NCBI GenBank assembly: GCA_019400425.1
Contig: JAFREE010000055.1
Coordinates: 1 to 64,000 of the forward strand
Length of the DNA stretch: 64,000 nt
Direction: 5' to 3'
Source: Hymenochaete sp. R1
Taxonomy: Eukaryota; Basidiomycota; Agaricomycetes; Hymenochaetales; Hymenochaetaceae
Of this stretch, positions 22,779 through 35,061 are shown one piece after another. Below the pieces are notes generated by a model, which saw only the letters and a list, made by a program, of their open reading frames with translations, had not been told where the DNA came from and did no database searches. Each line of letters starts with the position of its first letter. Position 1 is the first letter of the stretch. The position numbers were made by a program, and so were the translations under genes.

Positions 22779-23075
22779 TGTTGACTGAGCAGGAAGAGGT
22801 TCGAAGCGGACTTATAGAATTATTTTATTACTTTATTTTATTTCTGTCAGCCACGGTCACATGACGGTGTGCGTTCATAAAGTCTGCCACAGTTCCACTG
22901 TTCGCACCTCAGCAGTTACCATCACTATCTATAAGGTTTCCGCTGAGGTGAGGACAGTTTTCTATTCCTACGCATACATTCATTTACACACATACTTGTA
23001 TCTAGCACGCATTCTTCAGGTATAGAGCAGTTACCATCACTATCTATAAGGTTTCCGCTGAGCACGCATTCTTCA
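22779..23075 (+). repeat. 3' LTR of Copia element
   Basis: 297 bp, identical by eye to the 5' LTR except that one AC is missing in GAAGCGGAC(AC)TTATAG. It is flanked by ATTGC at 23076-23080. Its 3' end is only 190 bp from the PSF2 start codon, so LTR transcription could read into that gene. Confidence 0.95.
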
Positions 23076-23080
23076 ATTGC
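23076..23080 (+). repeat. Target-site duplication, right copy (ATTGC)
   Basis: Matches the five bases before the 5' LTR and marks the integration site. Confidence 0.95.
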
Positions 23081-23265
23081 CATTCAAGTTTGCACGCACG
23101 TGAACATACGACGGAACGATACATACATTGACTTAGCGCTTCAGCGTTGCACATAGACGCGTACAACGCGTTCCTTCGTTTCAGCCACTGTGCACTGGCA
23201 TAACCAACCAAACATCGATTACCGTTGATTCGCATCTTCATCCTCAAAGTGCATGCTCGAAGTCG

Positions 23266-24122
23266 ATGGCTCTACCGGCTGAGTTAAAGGGCAATGTTCT
23301 ACCTACAGAACTGGAGTTCATAGCAACAGACACACTCGTGAAAATACGACCCACCATGAAGATGGATAAGATAGCCTTGTTGTCTGTATGTAGGTCACGT
23401 CGCTTGTTCAGTCAAGATGAGAACTGAAATGTGCTTTTTCACGTTAGGGTATTTATGGCCCGTTCCTCGGAAATAGGTCGACTGAGATCCCCTTGTGGAT
23501 GGCTGTCAACCTCAAACTCAAAAAGAAATGCAAAATTGAGGCGCCTGGGTGGTTGAACGTCGGTTTGTCGAATCGTTCAAGATCTAGCTTTCTGGGTCTT
23601 TTGGCACAGAGTGAGCTAACTCAACGCCATGATAGAATCACTACAAGACATGTTGACCTCTGAATCTGTCGACACCCGAGAAAACACGTTACCGCGTGCA
23701 CCCTTCCATTATGCTGAGATTGCCAAGGTTCTTCTAGACGTGTGAGTGGTTCTATTGGTTGTGCTCCGTGTTGTTCTCGTCGTTGCTTATCTCCGCATTC
23801 AGAGCATCAGAAGACCTAGACTACCCGGACAAACTTCGTGCTTTACTAAAGGATATACGAGAAGCACGACAATCCAAAATAAGAGATAGACTAAAGCAGA
23901 TGAATCCGACGGCTTTGCAGGTGAGTCGACTAGCCACGATCTTTCGTTCACATGGACCACTGACGGTTGAGAAAGGTTGACGGTATCTGTGCGATGGAGT
24001 TAAACGAAGTTCGGCCCTTCTTCACCAGAGCCATGGGTACCCTAATCCATCTGAGAACCGAAAGTATGGACAACACTGAGACGAGAGAAGCATATGGCGA
24101 GGAAGATACGGAATTTGCATGA
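23266..24122 (+). CDS. PSF2: GINS complex subunit Psf2
   Basis: Essential subunit of the GINS tetramer, part of the CMG replicative helicase with Cdc45 and Mcm2-7. Five exons, 23266-23385, 23448-23562, 23636-23741, 23803-23920 and 23976-24122, sum to 606 nt and 201 aa, close to the family size. Diagnostic stretches: LPAELKGNVLPTELEFIA at the N-terminus, IPLWMAVNLKLKKKCKIEAP with PGWL, HYAEIAKVLLDVASEDL across an exon junction, and YPDKLRALLKDIREARQSKI. The third exon starts at the AG in GATAG (23635): an earlier AG would bring an in-frame stop, and CTAAC just upstream is a good branch site. The gene starts 185 bp after the right TSD of the Copia element. Confidence 0.93.
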
Positions 24123-24560
24123 TGTACGTGCGCGCTCTTCTTGAAATATTCAATGCCAGGAAAGCGTTCCATGTGTATGATTAAGGCAAAGTCATGCATA
24201 TGCTCGAAGGCAACCGCCGACGCTGCATGTAGTACTAGTGTCATCACACAACCAAGTATCGGATCAGTCGATGGATTGAAACCGGTAGTGCCATCATTCC
24301 TGCCGGCAACTCTGGCGTCACTGTGGAATTAGAAAAAGAAAGGGAACTCACGCAATTATATCTCGTGTATGGGTAGCTGACGCACGTTCGTTAAGTGAAT
24401 ACGAGCCTGGGATCAGTGGCAACTCTTGATTTCTCATGCGAGGACTTTTTAGCTTGATGGCAGATGAAATAGGTTATTTTGCGCGAACGATCTATATAAA
24501 TATAAGCCTGCATGTATATTTTTCTCAGTCCGTCGGGCTCGTACATCCTCAAGATCCCAG
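24123..24560. other. Spacer PSF2 / phytase-like gene
   Basis: 438 bp with no supported gene. It contains the TATA element listed separately near its right end. Confidence 0.5.
24493..24502 (+). promoter_or_regulatory. TATA box of phytase-like gene
   Basis: TATATAAATA lies 59-68 bp before the ATG at 24561. It is a near-consensus TATA element, which fits an inducible secreted enzyme. Confidence 0.55.
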
Positions 24561-26399
24561 ATGCAGTTCCGCCACTTACTCTCGTTACGCCTTCTTGTCT
24601 TGGTATCCGGTCTGGTTTACTACGCTCGTGCTTTCCCTGCCGTTCCGGACAATAGGGCGAGAGCATCCTCGGATCCCGTACCCGTTTTCACAACTTCAAT
24701 TGGATCACGAACATTCATCAATAAGGTGAGTCTCTCGGCGGAGCTCTGCACACACGTGTCTAATACTGAATCCCGTTATTGATAGGGTTTGGTCGGCTTT
24801 GGGCTTATTCCATCCAACTTCACGGAATCCACCGGTAAGTTTCCTACGTTGCATCTGGACGTGATTTCTTTATAAACCATCGTAGGCGACACTTTGGGAG
24901 GTATCGGGAGTGCCATCGCCCTTAGGTCTTTGAAATTGACACAAAACGATAATGGGTCGTTTTCCGGGACTTTGATTGTCCAGCCGGACCGAGGATTCAA
25001 TATGTAAGTTCATTGATACTATCAGTAGCTTTGATAATCGTTGACAGATGTATGATTTTGGTGCGAATCTAGAGATGGTACCATCGACTACCGGGGTCGC
25101 CAGCACGCCATAGATTTCATCCTAAATCCGTACTATGATTCAGCCGACCTCACTTTTGAAAATGCACAACAGACTCTGTCATTGCAATATCGATCCACCC
25201 TTTTATACTCCGATGAAAACGACGTGAACACCACAGCTCTTGATGCCCTCGGAAATCGCAACGACTCCGGTTTACCAGAATTGCCGACACCGTCTCTGTC
25301 AGACAGCCGTCTAACAATTGACTGCGAAGGTCTCGCTCTAAATAACGATGGAACGTACGTTAAAGACACAGCCCTTTCGGACCATATAGTAATATCCACA
25401 TATACCCCTCCTAATTTTGTTTAGCTTTTGGATGAGTGACGAATATGGGCCATACATTTATAAGCTATCTTCGGAAGGAAAGCTGCTTCAAGTCATACAG
25501 CCGCCTAACGCTGCACTACCTTTCATCAATGGCGCTTTAAACTTCACGTCTGCAGCGGACCCAGACACAGGCCGTGTTGCCAACCAAGGTAAGTCAGTTC
25601 AACTTTTTGAACAGCAGTATTCCCATTCCTTTCATTTCTAATACAGGTTTCGAGGGATTGACGTTGTCAGCTGATGGGGCCACCTTATATGCTCTTCTGC
25701 AAAGTGCCGCTGTCCAAGATGGTGGCTCTTCAGATACCAGCGGGCAGTTCACACGTCTTTTTGCCTACGACATTTCCAGTGACTCTCCCTCTTTAAGCGG
25801 AGAATGGGTCGTGCCCTTGCCTGATGACAGCGGAAAGATCAGAGCTGCGAGCGAGGTTCATTTTGTTGACCCGACAACATTCTTGATCCTCACGCGTGAC
25901 GGCCACGGCCACGGAGACGACAACACGAAGTCGAAGTTCAAGCAGATCGACTTGATTGATCTCAGCAATGCGACAGACATTCATGGCTCGAACTTCGACG
26001 ATCCATCCAACCCTGTCGCTCCGAAAGGAAAATTGGACAAGTCGATCACTCCGGCTTCGTACTTCTCGTTCGTCGATATGATTGATAAAACGCAGCTCTC
26101 GCGATTCGGTCTTCATAATGGTGATCCAGCTGACCAGACACTCATCGATGCGAAGTGGGAATCACTTGCCTTGGCCTCGGTCGGGGATGAATCGAATCCG
26201 GATGACTACTTTTTGTTCACAGCCGTGAGTACTTTGAGTGTATTATTGATTTGGAAAAAGTGAGTATTAATTTTGGTTCTCAAAGGCCGACAACGACTTC
26301 ATAAGTACGCAGGGCAGAGTGAATGGCCAATCTTTTAATGCTGGCCTAGATAACGACAATCAGATGATGGTATTCCGCGTGACTTTACCGACCCAGTAG
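24561..26399 (+). CDS. Secreted phytase-like esterase (PF13449 type)
   Basis: Predicted secreted protein of the esterase-like/phytase-like beta-propeller family. Multi-exon: exon 1 24561-24725, then short exons from 24786, through to the stop TAG at 26397-26399, about 470 aa. Residues 1-~24 form a signal peptide (LLSLRLLVLVSGLVYYARAF). Family-typical stretches are GLVGFGLIPSNFTES, DTLGGIGSAIAL, FSGTLIVQPDRGFN, DCEGLALNNDGT, FWMSDEYGPYIYKLSSEGK, NQGFEGLTLSADG and AASEVHFVDPTTFLILTRDG. The last exon gives DNDFISTQGR and ends MVFRVTLPTQ. The substrate is unknown; phytase activity is suggested only by the family name. A TATA element and a 438-bp spacer precede it. Confidence 0.85.
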
Positions 26400-26616
26400 G
26401 AAATGTAATAAATTGTCTCTCTTGTCGTGAACTAGGCCCGCTATAACTATAACATAATTACATATTCACATTTAACTTTAATACAAAAAAGGGAAGAAAG
26501 GAGGAGAAATGCTTAGTCTTTGACCGAGATAGTCCTGAAACAAACCAATGTGTATGCAAACTTCTTTTGAACACGATGAAGACATAGGTCCATTATCCAA
26601 GAATCAAATTTATAGA

Positions 26617-29600
26617 TCAATCCTTCTTCTCACGCAGTGCTGCATGCAAAGCTTCAATCTGCTCGCGCAGAGCCTGAATCTCGCGAACGATAGTCGTTTC
26701 GGCGCTCTGGAAAGCGACAGAAATAAATGAATGATATCCGGAAGGGGACAAAAATACTTTTTCACTCACAACTGACGCATCCGGGAAATCCTTAACCTAC
26801 AGACACAAAGCCATATCAGCGCCTCTTCGTCCCTCATTGGCAGAAAAGAACTTACTATCTCTTCGAACGACACTTTACTGATCTTGCCGTTCGGATCATG
26901 AGTTTCCGGATCCCTATTTGCAGGGTCTTCCTCCTCCCCTTCCTCAGCGGCACTGAACCAACTTTTCATGTATTTGTTTGTGCTTGTGTCAAGTGTTGTT
27001 TCCCAAAAGGCAATGGCCATGAGCGGGAAGAAGAAAAGAGTGACCATTACGAAGCGGTTGTACTTGGCGTATGCTTGGCGACTCAGGAAGGGTCTGGAAA
27101 AGAGGTTGTATTAAGAAATATTATCGAGTGTTTTGTGACTCACTCGAAAGGCGCGATGAAGAACATCTCTATGAGGTTGAACGGTGCGGGGTATACATAT
27201 GAATCAGGCGCACGAATCATTCCAACGGTTTTGCCAGCGAAGAACGCGAGATATTGCGCCTCTGCATCGTCGACGACCTTTGTAGTTTATAAGCAACAGC
27301 ATTCAGCTATTCAGTCAGACCGACCCACATCTTCGTATGCAGACGAGAAGAGAGAAATCAACACGTTCAACAGCACAACCGTTGTGGTCACGTTCCACCT
27401 GAAAATTATATCAAGGTCGAAGGTCGCAATGAATTAGTCGGAATTCCTCTCACAGGTAAAAGAGTATCAAACTCCCTCCTCTTGATCGTAATCATAGTCA
27501 GAACACAATTTTTTTTTGGTTGAGGGCTCCAAACACTCACCCAGTCACCGGCTTTTCGAAATCAGGAGCTCTAAACCATTAAAATCAATTCGTCATGTCT
27601 AATACTAATCTACTCACTGAAGAAGCGCCTGTATGAGAGCGTTGATGACAAGAACACCATGCTCAGTTTCGCCGTCTGCCGCATCGAGAGCGTAAAGGCC
27701 CTGTGCGAAGCCTATGCCAAGGATGGAGAGAAGCTATGGAGAGATAAGCTTAATATGCGTTCGATGTGAAGCAAGGAATAGAACGGGCCATACCGCGAAG
27801 AAGATACCAGACTCTTGCAACATTCGTGCAACGCAAATCTGCATTGTTCCAACCCATCTATGAAATTAAGTTCCATTATTAAATTAGTACATGGATGGTA
27901 GAAAGGATGCATGATCCGTTCGTACTTGAACCCATCAACTACAGTGACCAACTCTTGAGACACAAGAATCAGCGTCAACAATTGATCACAGTCCGAATTT
28001 GACAAAACTTACTTATCCTGAATAGGACACGTCAGATGAATGCGTTCAAAGCCATAACGAGAGGCTACCCACCAGATAAAAGGTGCCACGTGCGACAAAA
28101 CTTGGAAACTCTGATAGTGATACTTCTCCGAACGACTATCCCGATCATCGATATACATCCCAATGACCCGGAGTATGAATGCCGCCGCAAGAAGTGCGTC
28201 CGTGATCAATGATATGACTGTCCAAAAGTTGAAGGCCCGCCAGGTGACAAAGCGAAGGATCTTGTACAACTTTGAAGGAATGAGCCAAAATCAACTGTAC
28301 ACTGACAAACGACCCGCCTTGTACATATCTAATAGAACGGTAAGTCAGAGGAGGACATATGATAGTCTTTGGCGGAAGGCCTACCTTCGACCACGAAAGA
28401 AAGGCCGAATATGTATAACCCAATCTCCCAACTATCAAGACCTTGAGACCGCTTAGGGTACGCCGAGAACATCGATTGCTTTGTCTGAGCTTACCTTGAC
28501 GGGCACTGTTGAGTCGCTCGACCGGTTGCCTCACTACCAAAATATTATCAAACGTGGGTGTTTTGTTACAGAAGGGAAATACCGACCAGCTTGAGAGTAG
28601 ATGACCAAGAACACAAGCCATATCGCGATTCTGAAAAAATTCTGGTACCTAGTGTAGTGCAATTTGTCATTTGAAGAAAATATTGGCCAATAAGAGGAAC
28701 GAACCTGGGCACCGAAATACGCGACGGGTCCAAATGATCTTTAAATTGTCTATCTCGTGCTTCATCGAACGGGACATCTGAAAAGACATTAGTACATTTG
28801 AAAGCCATCTAAGGCGCAAAATAATTAATACTCACAGTCAATATCATGGTGCTCATTGTTCTTTTGTATCCAGTCTCCCCTCCATAAACAGTTTACGACT
28901 GGAGACAGTTATTAAAAAAGCCGAATTATTCGGGAATTAAGGATACCAACCGTGCTGAGCTTCTGTTGATGATAAAAAGACAGAACTGAAAAAGGTCGAT
29001 GAGACTAGGCATCCCGTACACGGGTATTTTTTTTAAGAAAATACTTGCCAGTTGGTGTCTATGGCAAGTTCCAAGGCACTTGACAAATCGCTCTTGTCAC
29101 CATCCCATTCAAGGTGCCGATATCTTGTAGACATGAGCGAGTTAAGCCTGTCTGGAGGTGCCCTATGCACAATCCTACGCGCCAGAACCTCGCAAGCAAT
29201 ACCTTTAAGGCGAGAAAGCTTAAACGTTGAGAACTGCGAGCGACCTCGGAACGATGCTCACCTCGAGCATAATTCTCGTCGTAATCCGCAGGATTATGGT
29301 CTGCATCCCACATGAAAGACTTGCGGGCTTGAAGCAGGCAATATGGCAGCTTTAAAAACGTTCAGTTTGAGTAATGCATTGCGGCCCAAAGGACAATGAG
29401 TCCCGTACAGCTTCTTGGAAGTCACCCGCAGCAAGCTCAAACTTCTGAACGACCCGTGGCGAGAGTATTCGGCTCGTTGGATTGACAAGATCTTTAGGTT
29501 CGACCTCGACAGGAATGAGAGTCAACGTCAATGCACGCAGCCTCTTGACAAGTTCTGGTCCCAGACGCAATTGTTTTCAATACGAGCTTGCAATCGGCGG

Positions 29601-29700
29601 GAAACAAGTTGAACGTACTAGTGAGCGTGTCTGGTGCCGCATTCATGGACTTGCATGACAGGAGCGAAGCTGTTTCCAGATTCTCGTCGTCCCCGTTCAT
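26617..29700 (-). CDS. YVC1: Yvc1-type vacuolar TRP cation channel
   Basis: Homologue of yeast Yvc1, the vacuolar TRP-like channel releasing Ca2+ under hyperosmotic stress. About 610 aa in roughly 17 exons with introns of 45-65 nt, starting at the ATG at 29700 and ending at TGA 26617-26619. Conserved blocks in order: LVKRLRALTLTLIPVEVEP; SFMWDADHNPADY; IACEVLARRIVHRAPPDRL; CLWRGDWIQKNNEHHDID; several membrane segments (IAIWLVFLVIYSQA, WEIGLYIFGLSFVVE, LITDALLAAAFILRVIGM); IFFALLSILGIGFAQGLYAL; the pore-flanking LILFYLWNVTTTVVLLNVLI; LISLFSSAYEDVVDDAEAQY; GKTVGMIRAPDSYVYPAPFN; and a C-terminal coiled coil (VREIQALREQIEALHAALRE). An acidic linker precedes the coil. One intron (29048-28986) uses a GC donor. 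Several splice sites near 28300 and 27450 are uncertain. Confidence 0.88.
28986..29048 (-). other. GC-AG intron in YVC1
   Basis: On the minus strand the exon ends ACCAACTG and the intron begins GCAAGTATTT and ends TTTTTCAG. Joining gives AIDTNCSVFLSSTEAQ, which keeps the frame and matches the conserved family segment as I recall it. GCAAGT is the usual form of a functional GC donor. Confidence 0.7.
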
Positions 29701-29946
29701 TTTAACGCTGTCTGAATAGTGAGATATATGTGAGGTTGAACCTTGTGGCGCGACGACACCGAAGGGCCGGCGTTCTAAGGATTCGTCGAGGAAGAAGCGT
29801 AAGTGGAAAGACGTCAGTGCCGGAGAAGATGAGCACAGCCACAAACGACAAATATATTGCACGTGCTACACTTCTCACGCTTCCTTCCAGCTTCCTGCGC
29901 AGATGAAATGTAAATGTATGACTTGCATTGTATCCTCCACCTCATA
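29701..29946. promoter_or_regulatory. Divergent promoter YVC1 / ARPC3
   Basis: 246 bp between two divergently oriented start codons, so it must carry both promoters. No TATA box stands out. Confidence 0.5.
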
Positions 29947-30674
29947 ATGCCCGTAAGAGTACTTGCACATGAATTTGGACTCTAGAATTGAATTGGTTCA
30001 CATCCACAGGCTTATCATTCTTCGTTCAATGAAGTCCCAGACGTCCGTCAAGTGGGCAATATGTCCATCTTACCTATAAGGACCAAGCTTCGTGGACCCG
30101 CACCCATAGGTTTGAACCCAATGTTGTATTAAATAACGAATGTCTGAGCAAAATGTCCTCCTCGAAACAGCTGCCACAGACGAAGCAGACATCCTCGATG
30201 AAACCTTGGACCTCTTCCGAGCCAACTCACTCTTCCGCAACTTCGAGATTAAAGGCCCTGCTGATCGCGACCTCATCGTCTTTATTCTCTTCGTATCAGA
30301 CTGCCTCTCCAAGATCGGCACAGCGAAAACGGTCCCGAGTCAGATCGAGGCGAACAAGACACTTAACACGTTGGCAGTGGATAACTTCTACATCCCAGGA
30401 GACGCGGGCTTTCCCTTGAATGCGCATTATGCACCGCCGGCTAGTAGGGTTGATGCAGGTGAGTAGTTGCGTTGTTGCATTGTGGCATCATGGACGTAAA
30501 ATTGCGTGATGTTGATGACTTTTGGTAGATTATTTGCGAGGGTACTTGACGCAGGCTCGTCAGGAGTTGGCTGCGAGGTTGATTGAAAGGTTGTATTCGG
30601 ATGGGACTGGCAAGCCGAGCAAATGGTGGCTCTCCTTCCAGAGAAGAAGATTCATGAACAGGAGCCTCACTTGA
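29947..30674 (+). CDS. ARPC3: Arp2/3 complex subunit 3 (p21)
   Basis: Structural subunit of the Arp2/3 complex, which nucleates branched actin for endocytic patches. Four exons: a 6-nt coding exon 29947-29952 (Met-Pro), then 30010-30109, 30171-30458 and 30529-30674, for 179 aa, the normal family length. The N-terminus AYHSSFNEVPDVRQVGNMS and GPAPI match the family, as do ADILDETLDLFRANSLFRNF, IKGPADRDLI, NTLAVDNFYIPGDAGFPLN and the C-terminal GKPSKWWLSFQRRRFMNRS. The 30170 acceptor was chosen because it restores GPAPIAATDEADI; an ATG at 30140 lies inside that intron. The gene converges on NOB1 with 138 bp between stops. Confidence 0.93.
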
Positions 30675-30812
30675 ACATCCAAAACGCATTTCCATTTTCA
30701 CGGATAAACGAATTTTGTTGTCATTCCTCTATTGATGCACATATAATACTACAAAGACAGAGCTCAAGGGCAAAACACACACAGCAGCATAACTTTTGAG
30801 ATGTCACAACAC

Positions 30813-32432
30813 TCATCGCCTGCGCTTCCTCTCGTTCGGATTTTTCTTCCCATAACCAATGATGGGCATCCCATCCGTCCCTATTGGCACCCTCCCATCC
30901 GGCGCCCTTCTCCCCTTCCCCCCAATCCCGACCGTCAACATCTCAGGCATCCAGTCCGGATCCATCCAATTACCCAACCTCAAACCACCCACTCCCACAC
31001 CCGCTCCCGTCTTCCCAGGTTCTGTCTCCACAGCCTGCTTCACGATCCTTCTTTCCTCCCTCTTCCGCCTGTTCTCCTCGTGTTTTCTCGCTCGTACAAA
31101 CTCTGTCTGGTCTTCGCGCAGTATCAACCCTTCGCCCGAGCCTGTTTTCGCTGACCCCGACTTTGGTGCAGGAATCGGGTAGATTGTCCCGCGTGTACGG
31201 AAGGCAAAATTTTTCTTGAGGTGTACTTCGATCGCGGGGGAATCGGAGGCGGCGGTGGGGGATTTGATGGTGACGGAGGTACGGAGGAGGGAAGGGTTTC
31301 CGCAAGAAGGGCAGAATTTCTTTGAGGCGTCTTTGCATATTCTGCAGTAAGATATACGTTGTCAGTCTTTATGAGTTTCTTTAAGTATGGAAAGACGCAC
31401 TTGAAACAAGCATGGCACCTCAACACCCACGTCTTCACCTTGTCTATCCTCTTCCCCTCGAGCCCAACCAAGTTAAGGTTTATATGCAACAAGACGTTCT
31501 GCATCGCAAAATCGGCCGTCATACATCCCACACGAATTTGGCCCTTCGGTTTGTCAACAGCAGCTCCTTGACTCCGCTGCTGCCTTTTCTTTTTCCCTTT
31601 CTTGTTTGATACGGTAGTGAATGAATCGCGCGAGTCTGAACTTGGAAAGAGGTCGAGGGCATGGGATTTGTGGATGTCGACGTTGTCTGGTGTGATCCAG
31701 TCTCCTTCGCCATCGTCGTCATCTGAAGGGTCTTCAAATGCGGGAGGGGCCTGAACGGGTCTGTCGTTAGTCTTGCTCTCTTGAGGCGGAAGAGAATGGG
31801 TTGCGCCGAGCGAAAGATCCCTCATGGATCCGATCGTTGCGTCCAGAGGTTCTTGCTCTCTCTCATCTTCGACCATTGTAGGTGACGCCGTGTCCTTTTT
31901 TACGTCTAACTCTTCAGTTTGAACCTCACTTGAGCCTGTATTGAGGGCCGAGAGTGCTTCGCCTTCTACTGATTTCACCGAGACTGCATCTTCACCTCCC
32001 CGCTCGTCTCCTTCAACGACCCTCTTCGATTCTACCTCCTTCGCAAGGGCCTCCTCTTTATTGTGCAATCCCAATGTCAACGCAAGCACGCAGAGATCCG
32101 CACGGGACAGAACCGCATAATCACCCGTCTTCTTCGATATCTGAATCACTGAAACGAATCCCCAATCCATTATTCATTAATTGACGAGATAGCGATGGGT
32201 TCCCATGCTCACCTTCAGCCAAAGACACAGCATCAGGCTCCGTCACTTCGATCTTCACTCCTGTCAAGAGACCGAGCTTATCGAAGTGCTCTCGTGCATT
32301 CTTGTCCTTGAGTTCGGCTAGGACTTGCGGCACGGTGAGGTAATGCCCTGCAAGGCCTCGGAGGGGCGAGAGGGACAATAATGGACCTGCGTCGAGGACA
32401 AGGGATTTACAGGGAGGCTCGATCGTGTCCAT
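30813..32432 (-). CDS. NOB1: Nob1, 18S rRNA 3'-end endonuclease
   Basis: PIN-domain endonuclease that cleaves 20S pre-rRNA at site D to make mature 18S rRNA in late cytoplasmic 40S assembly. Three exons, 32432-32213, 32148-31401 and 31341-30813, give 498 aa with consistent phase. The PIN domain begins LVLDAGPLLSLSPLRGL with its catalytic Asp and continues with VPQVLAELKD and KKTGDYAVLSRADLCVLAL. A long acidic Ser/Glu-rich insert follows, as in other fungal Nob1 proteins. Next comes the zinc ribbon, LRCHACFK joined to ICKD and FCPSCGNPSLLR, with four Cys across an intron. The C-terminus is Gly-rich and basic, ending NPNERKRRR. It shares a 231-bp divergent promoter with LEU2. Confidence 0.92.
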
Positions 32433-32663
32433 GTTGCTTCTTTCGATTATTGAGGAGGAAGTTTAGCCAGAGACGAGACTAGAGGCGCTCGTATTTACTA
32501 CTGCATGAATTTTTGAAATCTATAAGTAAGTATGCGTGGGAAAGGGTTCGGCGCAAGTGAGCCGATCGGGATTCAAGAGGTCGGAATCATTTGAGTGCAT
32601 ACACCCAGCTCTATCGTTCTCTTTAGTCCTTCTCCTCCCCCCATCTCTTGAGTTCAACGAAAA
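32433..32663. promoter_or_regulatory. Divergent promoter NOB1 / LEU2
   Basis: 231 bp between the NOB1 and LEU2 start codons. It includes a pyrimidine-rich stretch (CTTTAGTCCTTCTCCTCCCC) shortly before the LEU2 ATG. No canonical Leu3 site (CCG-N4-CGG) was found. Confidence 0.5.
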
Positions 32664-34072
<1,409 letters not shown>

Positions 34073-34535
34073 CCTGTTCCAAAACAAATAAATATTTGAA
34101 TAAATAAATGAGGATAACAATGGATGATTTGTCAGCCACCTCCGATGTACAGTCATGCAGTAATGTGGTTGATCGCGTGTTGAGTCTAGTCCCCAGTTAG
34201 TTAGTTACTACTTCCGCTCATTGCTACCCTGCTCTGCTATCCCCAGCCCCTTCCCTTCTTTTCCTTCTCCTTCGTTCCTCAGGTCATTCAAGCGCGCCTT
34301 TTCATCCTAGCGTGTCTTCGTCGTCGCCGTCGTCGTCGCAGGCTGCGTCGCGCTAAGCGTATTCCTCCGAAGGGGCGTGTCCTTGCTCATAGCATCCAGC
34401 AGCGAACGACAGCCTCGTCAGCTTTCGGCGTCCTCCTTCCCCCAACGCTCTAGTTCGACTCTCCGGCTCAGCATTCAGCTGCTTCTCCATCGATATCTCT
34501 CTTGTGTTTCGTCAATCAGCACAAGTTTGTCAACC
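34073..34535. other. Spacer LEU2 / small membrane protein gene
   Basis: 463 bp with the LEU2 3' end (AT-rich AATAAATATTTGAATAAATAAAT at about 34088-34110, likely polyadenylation region) and a pyrimidine-rich promoter for the next gene. No other gene was seen. Confidence 0.55.
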
Positions 34536-35061
34536 ATGGTCGTCATGCTCCTCGTCCTCCTCCTCGCGACCTTCGCCGTTCCTTGCATTCTCATTCCGGA
34601 CCAGCTCTGGAAGGCGTTCAATGCGGGAGACGACGCTATCGACTACGCTCTTCGGGATTACAATCTGGTTGCCCATCGTACGTACGATCAACACGTCGCA
34701 CCTATGTACTGGTATTGACTTGATTGCTTTTTCTTCACTATTCGCGATTGTCAGGGAACCCCGTTCGTGAGACCGGCCCTCCGGTCTGCATGGCCAAACT
34801 CATCATGCTCAGACACAAGGTCAGTCTCTCCCAGTGTCTTTCTCTCTTATGTACCCGGAAAGTCGACTTAACAAACTTAAACCCCTCCATCTACACCTCT
34901 CTGATCAGATCAACCAAAACGGCCAACGAAAACGCGCCCGCCCAACCTCCCACGCCCGACACACCCACACTCGGTCCATCTCGCGCTCGAACGTCCAGGT
35001 GCTCGTCTCCCAACGCGCCCGCTCATTCGCGTGGATGAAGCTTGGAAAGCAGATGCACTGA
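34536..35061 (+). CDS. Small single-helix membrane protein, unknown
   Basis: Predicted 119-aa protein from three exons. The ATG at 34536 has an excellent context (CAACCATGG). The N-terminus VVMLLVLLLATFAVPCILIP is one hydrophobic helix, either a signal anchor or a signal peptide. A short amphipathic part follows (LWKAFNAGDDAIDYALRDYN), then a very basic Arg/His/Ser-rich tail ending MKLGKQMH. Introns run from GTACGTACG near 34679 to TTGTCAG and from GTCAGTCTC near 34820 to GATCAG (34909), and the frame stays open through both. I do not recognise the family. Its small size, single helix and positively charged tail would fit an ER or mitochondrial membrane protein, but this is inference. Confidence 0.55.

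Larger units (their letters stand above)
17907..23075 (+). mobile_element. Intact Ty1/Copia LTR retrotransposon (5169 bp)
   Basis: Complete element: TSD ATTGC, 299-bp 5' LTR, candidate primer-binding site, single gag-pol frame, polypurine tract, 297-bp 3' LTR and matching TSD. By eye the LTRs differ only by a 2-nt AC indel (17938-17941 area), implying recent insertion. The order protease-integrase-reverse transcriptase-RNase H defines Copia rather than Gypsy. It has landed in the short tandem spacer between haspin and PSF2, in the same orientation as both genes. Confidence 0.97.

Noticed and set aside
32433..32663. Leu3-binding site in the NOB1/LEU2 promoter
   Set aside because: The closest string is CCGATCGG, with a 2-nt spacing instead of the required CCG-N4-CGG.
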